From Lobosporangium transversale (lineage: Eukaryota; Mortierellomycota; Mortierellomycetes; Mortierellales; Mortierellaceae), in the NCBI RefSeq assembly GCF_002105155.1, contig NW_019029079.1, positions 1 through 38,847 of the forward strand: a stretch of 38,847 bases of DNA, given 5' to 3'. Position 1 is the stretch's first letter. Each line of letters starts with the position of its first letter. The position numbers and the translations under genes are program-made. Positions 11,101 to 21,837 of the stretch are shown here, in pieces. The notes under the pieces are model-generated. The model did not search any database. It had not been told where the DNA came from and saw only the letters and a list, made by a program, of their open reading frames with translations.

Positions 11101-14100
11101 ACTTCACTTGTCGATCGGCCATTAGTTTACAGACGCTTGATGCGAAGTTGTGTTTGTATGCTTTTATTTTGTGTGGCTCTGCAGTTGGGAGCTTGCTCGT
11201 CCTAAGGCGCTTCTGGAGGGCAATGAGACGTGCTCTACAGATACGTCCCATCAACCCATTGTCATTTAGGCGTAGGAACAGGATTGATATCTGCTCCTCT
11301 GTCTGTGCGTCTTCTAAGTTTTTAATTGCATAGAATCTAGGGTGATGCATTATGCTGTTGGGTGTGGTTGACGGCATACGTGCTTTGCTCTTACATAGCT
11401 TCATATACTTACCTGTCATTCGTCTCACAAAAGAAGGGGGAAGTATCTGTGCCGAAATCCTATAAAGCACCTTGGGTATGAGGACGTTATTGATGAGATA
11501 TGCTGTCTGTTTGTCGGTTACTGCTTTTGAGGAGAGAATACTACACATTGACGTGACTTCTCTTTCTACAATGTTCTCTGTTGTCTTCACCGACCCTCTG
11601 GCTGTTACCCAGACACCTAGTATCCGGACAGGGTCATCTTTGCCCAGCGGGCGGATTTCTTCTGCCGGTGTACCAAAATGGAGATTATTGTTATTGTTGA
11701 GCTTGCTGTTTAGTGTTAGCACCTGCGTCTTTTTCGCATTGATTTCGACCCCGTTAAGAACAAAAAAGGACGTGGCGACATCTAGTATATCCTGTACATG
11801 TTGCTTGGAGTCAGATATCCATGTCGTGTCGTCCACAAAAGCCAGACATGCGAGCTGAGGTGTATCTGGAGGGCCCTCTATTCTGTATCCCTTCATGTGG
11901 TCCATAACTTCACATAGTAGTGGATCATAAGCTATTCGCCAGAGTAAAGGGCACTCTACGCCTCCTTGATCCAGACCGCATTCTGGGCGGTACTCTTTCG
12001 TAAGCCCGTATTCTGTAATAACTCTATTGACCTTGGTAACAGCGATGTTCTCACACAACCTGATAAATGCCTCTGGAACTCGTAAGCGACGTAGCCCTCT
12101 GGACAACATACCATCGGAAGCACAATTGACCGAATCAAAACACCTTTTCATATCTTGGAACACTATCCATTGCTCCTTGCGAAACTCTCTAGCATCTTCC
12201 ATTGCTGCTTGGAGGATATGAATTGGGTCCTTTGTCGTCGTTCCTTTTAAGACAGAAAAGTTAGGCCCCCGCAAGATGTTATGACGCCGCATCATTTCAC
12301 TAAGTCTATTGGTTAGAACTGTGAACATGATTTTTCTTGCATGTTCTAGAAGCGCAATCGGCCTGACTTCCGCCATGCTTCCTGACCATTCTGCTGCCTT
12401 TGGGATGCAATACAATAGTCCAGTTTTCCAATCCTTTGGTATTGTTTCTTGGACTATTGTGGCACCAACAATCTGGAAAAGAATGTTATGTCCGACTTGG
12501 CCTTGATGTTGAAATAAATCGTTCGTGGTGCCTGATACTCCTGGTGCTTTGTTCTTTGGTGTCTCTTGGATCACTACCATAAATTCCTCCCATGAAGGTG
12601 GGCTCATGAGCCCATCATACCATTCTTCCTTGATCCTTTCGTGTGGTGCGTATTGTCTTTCCCAGCGTGTTCCTTGTTCCAGAGGTTTTGCAGGCCTGGG
12701 ACCGTGCCACTTTTGAAACCATTCTCTGACGTGCCTTTTAATACCTTCTGGCTCAAGAATGTTGAAAGTGTCACCGTCCTCCTGTACTTGAATCATGTCC
12801 AGTATGACTCTTCCATGTCCTCTACCTAACAACTTATCAATCATCCGACCTGTCGCCGTAAGCAGCTGTCCGCATCTCTGTTCAATCCACTCTGTCATCT
12901 TCGATGCTTTTTCTAAACGCCTCTCTGTCTGCATCTCCGATATTGCCTGTACCCATCTTTTCTTGATACCCTTGCTCCATGTCTCCCATTCTTCTTCATC
13001 TGCGTTCCACCCAGGCACCTCGCCTAGATCCTCCATTCCTCTTTCCGTTTCTTCCCTCATCCATTTCGCGTGGTTGTTGAATTTGATCCGCTCCGCCTCT
13101 AGATATTCTCTTGCACTATCCTCTAGATCGGTTCGTCTTCTCCGTCTAATTGCCACCGTTGCTTGCTTGATCTTGCTTAGGTCCCGCACTAAGTGTAAGA
13201 TCGAGAGTTCTGCTTGAGGTTTCACCCCTGATCTACCTACTGTTTTACCTGGTAGGGTCGCTTTTGCACAGCGAAGCACTGTTTTTGAGTACCAGCGCCA
13301 CGCTTGTTCCACCTTTACCTTCTCTAATTCTTCCGGAGTTATTCTGCCTTCATTTTGGTTCTCATATTTGAGTCCAAGATTCCTCATTTTCTCCTGATCG
13401 TCGAGAGCCATGTTTAAGGCATTTTCAAAATCATCCCACTGTGTCTTGTTAATGTCTCGAAATTGAAAGCGGAAGCCTTTGGGTTTCTTGTACTTAAGAG
13501 GATCTGCCTTGTGGATGAGTGCTTGGATTGTGATATTGGCCGTCACCATTTTATGGTCCGACGAGACTCCATCAACCGAACTGTGATCAACATACACAAG
13601 CTTGCCCACCAACAAGCTATCTGTAAAGATCATGTCAATTCGGCTGACACCTTGGCATGTAAAGTCTTGTGTTGTTGGGTGTAACGCCCTGTAGGTGTCG
13701 TAGAATTGCTCTGTTTGTAGCCATTTTAGGATATCGGTTTCTGGATTGGTGCTGGTCCTTGTGCAGTTTTTTCTGTCAATCCTGGGATTGCATACCCCAT
13801 TGAAGCCTCCCATAATAATTACCTCCCTGCGTTCTGCTCTTGCACTAATACATTCTCCTTTGAGCCACTCGCTTAATTCTCTGCGCTGCTTTTCCTTTTC
13901 ACGATTCGTTCTATCTTCACTGGGTACATAACAATTAATCACCCGAAGCTTTAATTGTCCTTTGAAATTAAAATCTCTAGACTGCCCTCTGCTTCCACAT
14001 GAGGATATTCTCCCAGCATGTACCCATAGCCACTTGTGGATAATGAGGCCGACTCCCGTACCTCGCGTTTTCCCTTCCTCACCTGTTAACCACCAAAATT

Positions 14101-14221
14101 TATAACTTTCTTGTTTTATATAGTCTGCTGCTATTTTCGCACCATGATTCATATTTGTCTCTTGTAACGCAATAACATCATACTCTTCTGACTCTCCCCA
14201 TTTTGTGGCCTGACGAGTATA
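8136..14221 (-). pseudogene. LINE ORF2: endonuclease-reverse transcriptase-RNase H-CCHC polyprotein, broken
   Basis: The main open stretch runs from ATG 14152 to a TGA at 9275 (1625 aa). The endonuclease spans about residues 1-215, with SRIDMIF and SSDHKMV. Reverse transcriptase spans about 530-820, with DMKRCFDSV and FVDDTTW near 772. A very charged Glu/Arg/Lys arm spans about 1130-1390. RNase H spans about 1420-1570, with YSDGS, KAELVG, YIDNMA and RADQAAK. Three breaks are visible. A TAG at 14222-14224 lies in frame 24 codons upstream of ATG 14152, and the frame before it still reads on from LQETN. The SINE-like insertion truncates the C-terminus. After it the frame resumes (EIYNTDWREVEW) but meets a TGA at 8787-8789. 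Beyond that is CRMC-x8-H-x3-C, the zinc motif typical of LINE C-termini. The endonuclease metal-site motif GDFN is GGFN here. Residue numbers count from ATG 14152. Confidence 0.85.
8970..9282 (-). mobile_element. SINE-like repeat, copy A, inserted in the LINE ORF
   Basis: About 313 bp lie between two exact copies of CAATATA (8963-8969 and 9283-9289). Removing the insert plus one copy rejoins the LINE reading frame exactly (320 nt removed, frames agree). In minus orientation it shares a core with copies B and C: a GACTGAAAAATATTT-like start, a GATGTGGGTCCACACACC block, TATTTATTCA, CATATCTATCTA and an end around GCGTTATT. It has no coding capacity. The class is inferred from length and target duplication; a solo LTR or MITE is not excluded. 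Confidence 0.7.
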
Positions 14222-14395
14222 CTACTCAGCCATTGGGCGATAACAATTTGTGGTACTTAGCATAAGACTTTTTTTTTTTTTTATAAAAAAAATACTTAAC
14301 ATAAGACATCGTCCACGTGATCGACTACTCATATGTGATTCTCGTTTAGAGTATATATAGGTGATAATCCTAAAGCTGTCATCAACCTCGAGCGA

Positions 14396-14410
14396 ATCGG
14401 GGATCTAGCT
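14396..14410 (+). repeat. Extra copy of the tRNA-Ala 5' end
   Basis: The 15 bases ATCGGGGATCTAGCT occur here and again at 14433-14447, where they form the junction and first 12 bases of the tRNA-Ala gene. The 22 bp between them do not continue the tRNA. It looks like a partial duplication or a target-site footprint. Confidence 0.6.
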
Positions 14411-14435
14411 GCTTACATGGGTTTAGCACACTATC

Positions 14436-14508
14436 GGGGATCTAGCTCAAATGGTAGAGCGCTCGCTTAGCATGCGAGAGGCACTGGGATCGATGCCCAG
14501 GTTCTCCA
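14436..14508 (+). tRNA. tRNA-Ala (anticodon AGC)
   Basis: The 73-nt sequence folds as a cloverleaf. The acceptor is GGGGATC/GTTCTCC with discriminator A73. The D stem is GCTC/GAGC, the anticodon stem CTCGC/GCGAG with loop TTAGCAT, and the T stem CTGGG/CCCAG. The G3-T70 wobble pair that identifies tRNA-Ala is present. There is no intron and no encoded CCA. A TTTT terminator follows at 14512-14515. Two oddities: position 54 in the T loop is A rather than T (loop ATCGATG), which also alters the internal B-box promoter, and the acceptor has a T6-T67 mismatch. It may be a weak or decaying gene. Confidence 0.85.
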
Positions 14509-14573
14509 ATCTTTTGTCTTTTGCACTCGGAGTTTATCTCACGCATTTTGTCCTTTAACAATGGAAAAAGATA

Positions 14574-16396
14574 TTTTGCACGGGGGTCTTTTTTTTTTTT
14601 TTTTTATTTATTTGTACGGGATCTTTATTTCAGTCTTAAATACCACTACAAAGAAGCCTTCGACGACACAAGTTCAGATCCAGAGCCGATACTCAAGCAT
14701 CAAATACTGGCCAGAATATTTATCTTATCAAGGCCGTACGTAGCTCAGAGTAGATGTTGATACTCTTTTTGCGGCTCTGGGACTAAATAAAGAACTACAA
14801 ATGATTTATCTATAATTGAAATATACTATGCCGCTCTACTTTGCACTTTTGTTGGTCCTGTTGTTATAGATTGTGGATGGTTCCCCGATGCTTTCTTTCA
14901 TTTAGCGCGTGCATACATCTCTAGTATTTCCGTACACTATTAAGCACACAACGATGAGTTCAGTAATTAGGAACCTCTAATGTGTAGTTTGTTTCGGTAG
15001 ATATACAAACAATCATACTACCATAATCATTGCTACAATGCATAGCGTGCCGTGTTACTACTCTCTTTCTTTTCTCTTTCTTATATGTCCTTATCTCTGT
15101 CCTTCTTTATTAAGAGCTCAAGCGCCCTCAGTACTAAATCCTGTTTATCAAATTCACCAAAATACAATGGGTAGACCTCAGTTTATTTTGTGGAATGTCT
15201 ATCCCCTCACCCGTTTGTAACCCGAGAGATTACTTATCTTTTGATAGTTGGTGGCAGTTCGCACTCAAAGTCGATCGTGCCACAATTACCTATACCCTTA
15301 TATCTAAATAGCTAAAATATTTTAATAGCACAACCGTGACTTATAGTGATAGAAAAGAGACATAAATACTCTTTTCTGTTACGTCGATAAAGATCCTTAT
15401 TTTTGTCTCATTACATTCCAAGTTTGTTATCATGTTCAACAGGGTTGATTTTTCACCACTAATAGCCAGAACTTGCCTTAGGTCGTCTTTAGCACGCAAT
15501 GTCGCATACTCAGCAGCACATGTATATGCTCGCTGCGTCTAGGGACTAGCTTCATATTGTACAATCATCTAAAAGAAAGTTTGGTCAAAAAAATAAAATT
15601 TTGAAATGGCTATGAAGAGAAGCACTGTCTTCAATCCTATTTCTTGTCGTTTTCCCTCAGCATGTACTGCCCAAAAACTTCAGTGATTATCTACATTGGT
15701 CTCGTTAATAAAAGCGTAAATTTCCATCTTGGTTGGTGAAGTATTTTTGTATGTCGCAAATGAGCTGTTTGTCAGAGATTCAAAATAAAAAAAAAATAAT
15801 AATAAATAACCCACTTTGACCTGACTTTATTTCGGGTGACTGTAGAGCGGAATAGAGCGTGAAAAATATTTTGTAGATAGATAGTAAGCAGTAGAAAAGT
15901 AAGTGAGAATAAGATGTGGGTCCACACACCACACCCATGGGTATTTATTCACTTTCTGATAGAGGGACTTGTACCAGGTAACTACGTATCTATCTATAAG
16001 ATGACATAGGTTCGTTCTAAAAACTTCATATCAAAGATTTATCGCGTTCATGTGTGGCGCGTTATTGCCGCTAATTTCTACTGCTAACCTTTTTAGCGCA
16101 TTGGCCATTATAATTTTGCATACTGTGAAATATGCAACGGAGCGCGATGAGTATCACAGCTCCCACGGCGCTGCAACTTCTAGCAGTAATAAATCCAGAC
16201 TCTTTCCTACTCTAGACTCATCTCCGCTTATTTCCGTCGAAATAAAAATCTAGAATCATCTAGTCTGTAGGATACATGTTGCCGTTTGTAGATGAAATAA
16301 AGACCCCGTGCAAATAAAAAAAGACCCCTGTGCAAATAAGGTGTGTACAGGGCAGTGCAAATAATTTTTTTTATAAGTGAATATTTATTTGCACGG
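14574..16396. repeat. Inverted G-rich motif cluster bounding ~1.8 kb
   Basis: Six variants of TTATTTGCACGGGGGTC occur: plus orientation at 14574-14590 and 14611-14627, minus at about 16302-16318 and 16322-16339, and a small hairpin pair at 16352-16363 and 16385-16396. The two left copies and the first two right copies align as an imperfect ~50-60 bp inverted repeat, including the spacer T-run and the flanking CTTTATTTCA. This could mark a non-autonomous DNA element of about 1.77 kb. I see no clear target duplication or transposase. Confidence 0.4.
15859..16075 (+). mobile_element. SINE-like repeat, copy B
   Basis: It shares the family core with copies A and C: GAAAAATATTTTGTAGATAG start, ATGTGGGTCCACACACCAC block, GGTATTTATTCA, TACGTATCTATCTATAAGATG, and GTGTGGCGCGTTATTG near the end. 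Similarity to copy A may continue weakly to about 16120. No target duplication was identified. Confidence 0.65.
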
Positions 16397-17974
16397 GGGC
16401 CGTACAAATAACTTCATCCTTAACAATTGTACAGCGGATTTCTGTCCGTCAAAGTTTTTTTTTTGAAAGGATTAATCTATTTAGCAGCCCATTACCAAAT
16501 ATAGTCAACTTTGAAAACTCTATTTGGCAGCTGGGCTGCCAAATAGCATTACCTTCAGAGCCTTCAACACCTTTACATGCACTACATGAGTCCTAGGCTC
16601 GAATCCAGTCAGAGAGGGAAGCTTGCATCTAACATGCGAGCCAAATTTTGTTGCCTTTTATGGGCAACGACATTTTGCTTTCCTCTCCGCTCAATTCAGG
16701 GTCTGGTGGAATGAATATAAACAGTGTATTGTACTGATGTACTAAGCATACCAACATGAGTTTTCTTTTTTTTTTTCTGAAATAGAGAAATGAAAATGTT
16801 GACATGATAGCAAAAAACTATATCAGTCCCATATATATCACTGCAAGGGATATCTTGCCTCAAACGAAGACGCTCACCATACAATGGACCACTTCATCAC
16901 TTGTAAGAGAAAAATACAGCTTTGGTTGTTTCCGTGTTTCACATATTTTATTGTCGTTCACACTTTCTGAACATAGATGTTAAGTAATTTAAGGTTGTTA
17001 TATGGATACTTCACAAACCATAACAGTTGCCATCCCTTCTAATACAACAAGAGTGTTTACATTCCGAACATTTCCTGTTGAACAAGAGGAGACCCAAGTC
17101 AAAAGATTCGTGTTATGGGGATGACAACTTGATGATCTTAGAGCCATAAAGGCCCCCATTTCAAAAACAATCAGCGCCGAGAATCTAGAACTATTGAACT
17201 ATTGAAAAAGAGCATTTGCCAACAATCTTCTATTAAAGAACTGCATGAAGATCGTACCCATTATGGCCAATAAAAGATCTAAAATAATAAATTTTACTTT
17301 TTCTCATGATACCACACTGAGCGGAAAGTCATTTCAGCGGAAGAGGGATTGGTAATGTTGTAACTTCGTCGTAGGCGAAGGTTTGCCTTTCTTGTATGTC
17401 CTCTCATCAAAGACGCCTTTCTTCGGGTATAATAATATTCATCTAAGAGATACCTCGTTCACAAGATAAAAGAAAACAAGAATAAACATCAGGCACCAAA
17501 AGCAAAAGTCTGCAAGAAATGAGGCCTGAATCAAGAATACTTCATTATAGTAGAAACATTAAATCTCTATTTATGATACCATTAATTATACGGTAGCGGC
17601 AGGTCTTGTTTACATTCTCATTGTTATAAAGATAATAGTAGTAAAAGATATGAAAGAATAATTAGTGCAAGTGCTGGATTGCTCCGATGAAGCAACATGT
17701 AAATCAGGTATCAATCAAATAATAATAGCACATTCATAGATATAATTATACTCTTGCCTTTTTTTCACGAGTGTTCGAAAGCGAGGGTGTCCAAATATTC
17801 TGGAGATGTGCCTTTGATATAGGGTCGAACATCTAATGGTGTAATCTTTCTTGCTTCCTTGTCCTGTTCCTCACTTTTATTAACCTTTTCTGCTACTTCT
17901 CTTCTTCGTTAGTACTTTCGTTTACTTTTTTATTTTGCGTTTTGTTGTTTGGTGTTTTCTTTTCTTACTTTTAC

Positions 17975-18670
17975 TTTCATTGACTTCTTGGTACTTACCT
18001 TACTTACCTGAGACTGTCCACCCTACCACCCTATACAGTCCCTTACCCTTGAAGAAGAAAAAAATATAAAAAAAAAACTTCTTTCCGGAATTTGCTTTCT
18101 TTCCTGTACTTTCATTTGCTTTCACTTTCTTGCTATGTTTCCGTTTGTTTTTCTTTCTACTTTCTTGTCATGCTTTCGTTGTATTCCTTTAACACTTGTT
18201 ATATTTTTTCACTCATTCTCCTTTACTGGTTCTCTTTCTTGTTATCTTTTGATGGTTTACTTTCTTGCTATCCTTTGATGGTTTACTTTCTTATTATCCT
18301 TTGATGCTTCACTATCTTGTACTTTCATTTACTTCTTGATAGCTACCTTGTTTACTTGAGACTGTCCACCCTACCACCCTATACAGCCCCTTACCCTTGA
18401 AGAAAAAAATATATAAAAAAAACTTCTTCCCGGTATTCGCTTTCTTTTCTGTACTTTCATTTGCTTTCACTTTTTTGCTATGCTTCCGTTTGTTTCGCTT
18501 TCTATTTTCTTGTCATGCTTTCGTTTGTATTTCTTTAACGCTTGTTATCTTTTGACTCATTCTCCTTTGCTGGTTCTCTTTCTTACTATCCTTTACTAGT
18601 TCATTTCCTTGTTATCCTATGATGGTTTACTTTCTTGCTATCCTTTGTTAGTTCATATCCTTGCTACCCT
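17975..18670 (+). repeat. ~348-bp tandem duplication
   Basis: Two adjacent copies with a 348-bp period (for example GAGACTGTCCACCCTACC at 18010 and 18358) share the same order of segments: ACTGTCCACC block, ACCCTTGAAGAA, A-run, then CT-rich sequence with TTTCATTTGCTTTCAC. The copies have diverged slightly. They lie just outside the mapped left arm of the large inverted repeat; whether the right arm continues into a counterpart lies beyond the window. Confidence 0.7.
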
Positions 18671-19950
18671 TTGATGGTTCACTTTCTTACTATCCTTTGC
18701 TAGTTCATTTCCTTGCTATTCTTTGCTGGTTCGCTTTCTTGCTATCCTTTGATGGTTCGCTTTCTTGCTATCCTTTGATGGTCTACTTTCTTGCTATCCT
18801 TTGATACTTCCTTTCTTATTATTCTTTGCTGCTTCACTTTCTTGCTGTGCTTTGATGGTTCATTTCCTTGTTATCCTCTGATGATTCATTTCCTTGTTGT
18901 CCTTTGGTGCTTCACTTGTTATTCTTTGCTAGTTCATTTCCTTGTTATCCTTTGATGGTTACTTTTTGTTATCCTTTGGTGCTTCACTTTCTTGTTAGCC
19001 TTTGATGGTTCAATTCCTTATTACGCTTCCATACTTTATCCTTCAATGCCTCACTTGGTTGCTACGCTTCCATTTCTTTCTTCCATGCTTGACTTTCCTG
19101 TTATGCCTTCATCTCTTTTTCGGTACTCCACTTTTGTTATCCTTTTCTATGTTTTCCTGGGCGCATCTCTTCCGTGTTATGTTCTATTACGCTTTCCTTC
19201 ATTGCTTCGCTGTCTTGTTATTTTTTCATTTGCTTTTCTCGACGCTTCACCTTTTTACTATGCTATCCTTTGTTTTCTTCGATGCTTCACTTCCTTGTTA
19301 TGCTTTCTTTCTTGCTGCTTCACTTCCTTGTTATGCTTTCTTTCTTGCTGCTTCACTTCCTCATTTGTTTTCCTTGGCTCTTCACTTTTTAAATATACTT
19401 TCATGTGCTTCTCTTCGACGCTTCACTTTCGAGTTATCCTTTCCTTTGTTTCCCTTCGATGCTTCGCTTTCTTACGTTGTTTTCATTTGTTTTCTCCCTT
19501 TTCTTATTATAGCTTCCTTTTCTTATTATAACCTCCTTTGTTTCTCTTTGTGTGTGCGTGTATGTGTGTGTTTTGTTTTACTTATTATACTTTCGTTTGT
19601 TTCCCTTCTGTGCTTCTCTTTCTTATTATGCTTTCATTGTGTGCTTCCATTTTTTTTTTTTTTTGTTTTCTTTTTTTTTTTCTTTTCTTTTCTTCAGTGC
19701 TTCCTTTCCTTGCCATATCTTACATTTGTTTCCCTTTTGCTTTTCTTTCTTATCATATTTTCATTTATAGGCGCCGGCATTTCTTACATATCTTTTTGTT
19801 TGTTCTTCCCCTCGCTTTACTTCTTTGCTATGCTTCCGTTTGTTCTTTCTCGACTTTCCCTCCTCCTTTCTCTCTCCTCTCTCTCTCTTTTTTTTCTCAC
19901 TTGCTTTCACTTACTCCTCCTATGTGCTTCTCTTCCTTAGTTTATTTTCA
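18560..19950 (+). repeat. Pyrimidine-rich degenerate repeat tract
   Basis: About 1.4 kb is built from variants of a ~26-28 bp phrase of the type CTTTCTTGCTATCCTTTGATGG, including an exact 33-bp tandem duplication near 19286-19351. Nearly all bases on the plus strand are C or T. Long frames exist here (for example 19002-19940) but encode only Phe/Leu/Ser/Cys-rich strings. This follows from the base bias and I do not call them genes. Confidence 0.7.
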
Positions 19951-20276
19951 TTCGCTCTTTCTCAGTGCTCCTTTCTCTTTCTTATTTCTCTTTCTTTTGT
20001 TGGTTACTTGCCGCTTCCCTTCCTTACCTTACTTTCTCTTACATCGTTTCCTCGTTGCTTACCGCTCTTGGGGGCTATTTTGCCTTTGGTATAGTATGGA
20101 GACAAAAAGTATGTAGGTTAGTATAAAGTAGTGACGGCAAGAGAAGGCAACGGTCGTAGTTGAGCGAGAGTTAGGGATGACATAAAGAGTCACAGGGAGA
20201 GACGGAAAAAGTGTGTGCGTGCGTGCTTGTGTGTGAATGTATTTGGCAAAGGACTGCGATCGAGACTTACTTTTCA

Positions 20277-20780
20277 AGAGGTGGGGAGGTGGAGAGGTGG
20301 AAAGATAAAGAGGTGGAGAAGTGAAGAAGCGGAGAGGTGGAGAAGTGAAGAAGCGGAGAGGTGGAGAAGTGAAGAAGCGGAGAGGTGGAGAAGTGAAGAA
20401 GCGGAGAGGTGGAGAAGTGAAGAAGCGGAGAGGTGGAAGAAGTGAAGAAGCGGAGAGGTGGAGAAGTGAAAGAAGCGGAGAGGTGGAGAAGTGAAGAAGC
20501 GGAGAGGTGGAGAAGTGAAGAAGGGAGGGGGGAAGGAAGAGCGGAGAGGTGGAGAAGTGAAGAAGCGGAGAGGTGGAGAAGTGAAGAAGCGGAGAGGTGG
20601 AGAAGTGAAGAAGCGGAGAGGTGGAGGTGAAGAAGCGGAGAGGTGGAGAGTGAAGAGCGGAGAGGTGGAGAAGTGAAGAAGCGGAGAGGTGGAGAAGTGA
20701 AGAAGCGGAGAGGTGGAGAAGTGAAGAAGCGGAGAGGTAAGAAGGTGGAGAAGTGAAGAGGTGGAGAAGTGAGGAGAAAG
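20277..20780 (+). repeat. 24-bp purine-rich minisatellite (left arm)
   Basis: Roughly 18 imperfect units of a 24-bp motif read as RSEEAERW in one frame. Because 24 is divisible by three and the unit lacks stops, several frames stay open on both strands, which explains the ORFs found here. Several units carry small deletions or insertions, for example at 20430-20445 and 20520-20545. The tract is almost entirely purine on the plus strand, with GG pairs in every unit. Confidence 0.9.
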
Positions 20781-20843
20781 GAAGAGGAAAAAAAAACAAA
20801 AGAAAGAGCGAGCTTAAAAATGAGAGAAAAGCGTCATTCTCCC

Positions 20844-21837
20844 AATCTCACTCGTCGCCACCATTTCTCCTTATCTTTGTTGAAAGCGGACATAATTATC
20901 CGAATATAGGCGAAATGAAAGTGATTGGACGCCATTTTGAAACAGCATGAAATTCAAAGAAAGGGTGGATGGAAAACTGTCGGCTTGGACAGCCCGGAAG
21001 CGATCCCGTTGCCTTTCATTGCGACAATTTTCGCATTTGTTGACGTAATAAGCGAAAGTGATACGACACTGAGAAGAACGAAGCAAAAAGCATCGAAGGT
21101 ATTAAACTTAATGACTATGAGTAGACACTACTCACACCACGACTTTTGACCCCAGACTTACACATTGTATGCTTTTTTTGCGGTCGCATTTTCTTAAGGA
21201 ACAAAAAAAAAATTGATAGAGAAAGATGCATTAATTTTTCATGCATCTTTGGGTGTAGCCACACTTTTCATTACATCTCGCTCTTCTCTCTTTTTTATCG
21301 CTTCTAAAAGTATAATAGACAAGGATCCAGGCTTGTCATAGACTCTAGTGCCTTCTAGTTTCTGATTGAAAGTAATACAGTGTGTTCAGGTCTGCTACAG
21401 TATCTGGTAGATGCTTTTCATGGAGCCCATCACCTTTCTAGCCCATGTCCCAAAGGTAAGCCTGCCTTATTTTTTGTTATGACCATCTTGTTGAGCGAGC
21501 AACAACAAGCAACACGTAAAAAGTATGTAACGTGTGTGTCGAGGAAAATATTATATCCAAGCTCTGCAGGGCCTTCAGGGCCTTCAATACTTTTGATTCA
21601 ACACCTTCATTACTATTGTATTTAATTCTTCGCATTAAATTTATTTATCCCTCTTTCAATGCTTTCCCTACCTTCACGTACATTATTCCTTTTGCTTCAT
21701 GTGACAATGTAATGACATCAACCCTCCCTGTGGAAGGAAGATGCTTTTGCTTTTAAAGCAACCGACTATTGCCATATTCGGATAATTATGTCCGCTTTCA
21801 ACAAAGATAAGGAGAAATGGTGGCGACGAGTGAGATT
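20844..21837 (+). mobile_element. Non-autonomous DNA element with perfect 64-bp TIRs (left copy)
   Basis: The 64 bp at 20844-20907 is the exact reverse complement of 21774-21837. The TIR begins AATCTCACTCGTCGCCACC. The 994-bp element has no frame longer than about 85 codons and no transposase motif I can recognise, so it is likely a MITE-type or deleted derivative. No target duplication is evident: CCC on the left and ACCC on the right are not directly adjacent repeats. It is nested within the inverted arm. Confidence 0.7.

Larger units (their letters stand above)
7738..14283 (-). mobile_element. LINE (non-LTR retrotransposon) with RNase H, degenerate
   Basis: A single large frame encodes, in order, AP-type endonuclease, reverse transcriptase, RNase H and a CCHC zinc motif, as in RNase H-bearing LINEs of the Tad/I type; I have not placed it in a clade. 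The bounds are approximate. The 5' side ends near a T-run at about 14270-14282. The 3' side is set at a T-run at 7738-7752, which would be a poly(A) tail on the minus strand, but no matching target duplication was found. No ORF1 (gag-like) is visible, so it may be 5'-truncated. A SINE-like element is inserted at 8970-9282. Confidence 0.75.
14509..17970. other. AT-rich region with no convincing gene
   Basis: Beyond the SINE-like copy B and the motif cluster listed separately I see no long frame with recognisable content. A 60-codon plus-strand frame at 15038-15220 starts with a signal-peptide-like hydrophobic run (SLSFLFLICPYL), but nothing else supports it as a gene. 16434-17970 shows scattered T-runs and nothing I can name. 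Confidence 0.5.

Noticed and set aside
16600-16640. tRNA-like hairpin on the minus strand (GCTCGCAT...ATGCAAGC with a TTCGAG-like box)
   Set aside because: The T stem does not pair, the anticodon loop has the wrong size, and no acceptor stem is found.
19002-19940. 312-codon hydrophobic ORF resembling a multi-pass membrane protein
   Set aside because: The strand is nearly all C/T, so Phe, Leu, Ser and Cys dominate automatically. Three overlapping frames look alike, and the sequence is built from degenerate short repeats.
20277-20780. CRISPR-like regular array
   Set aside because: Repeats are directly adjacent with no unique spacers, and the genome is eukaryotic.
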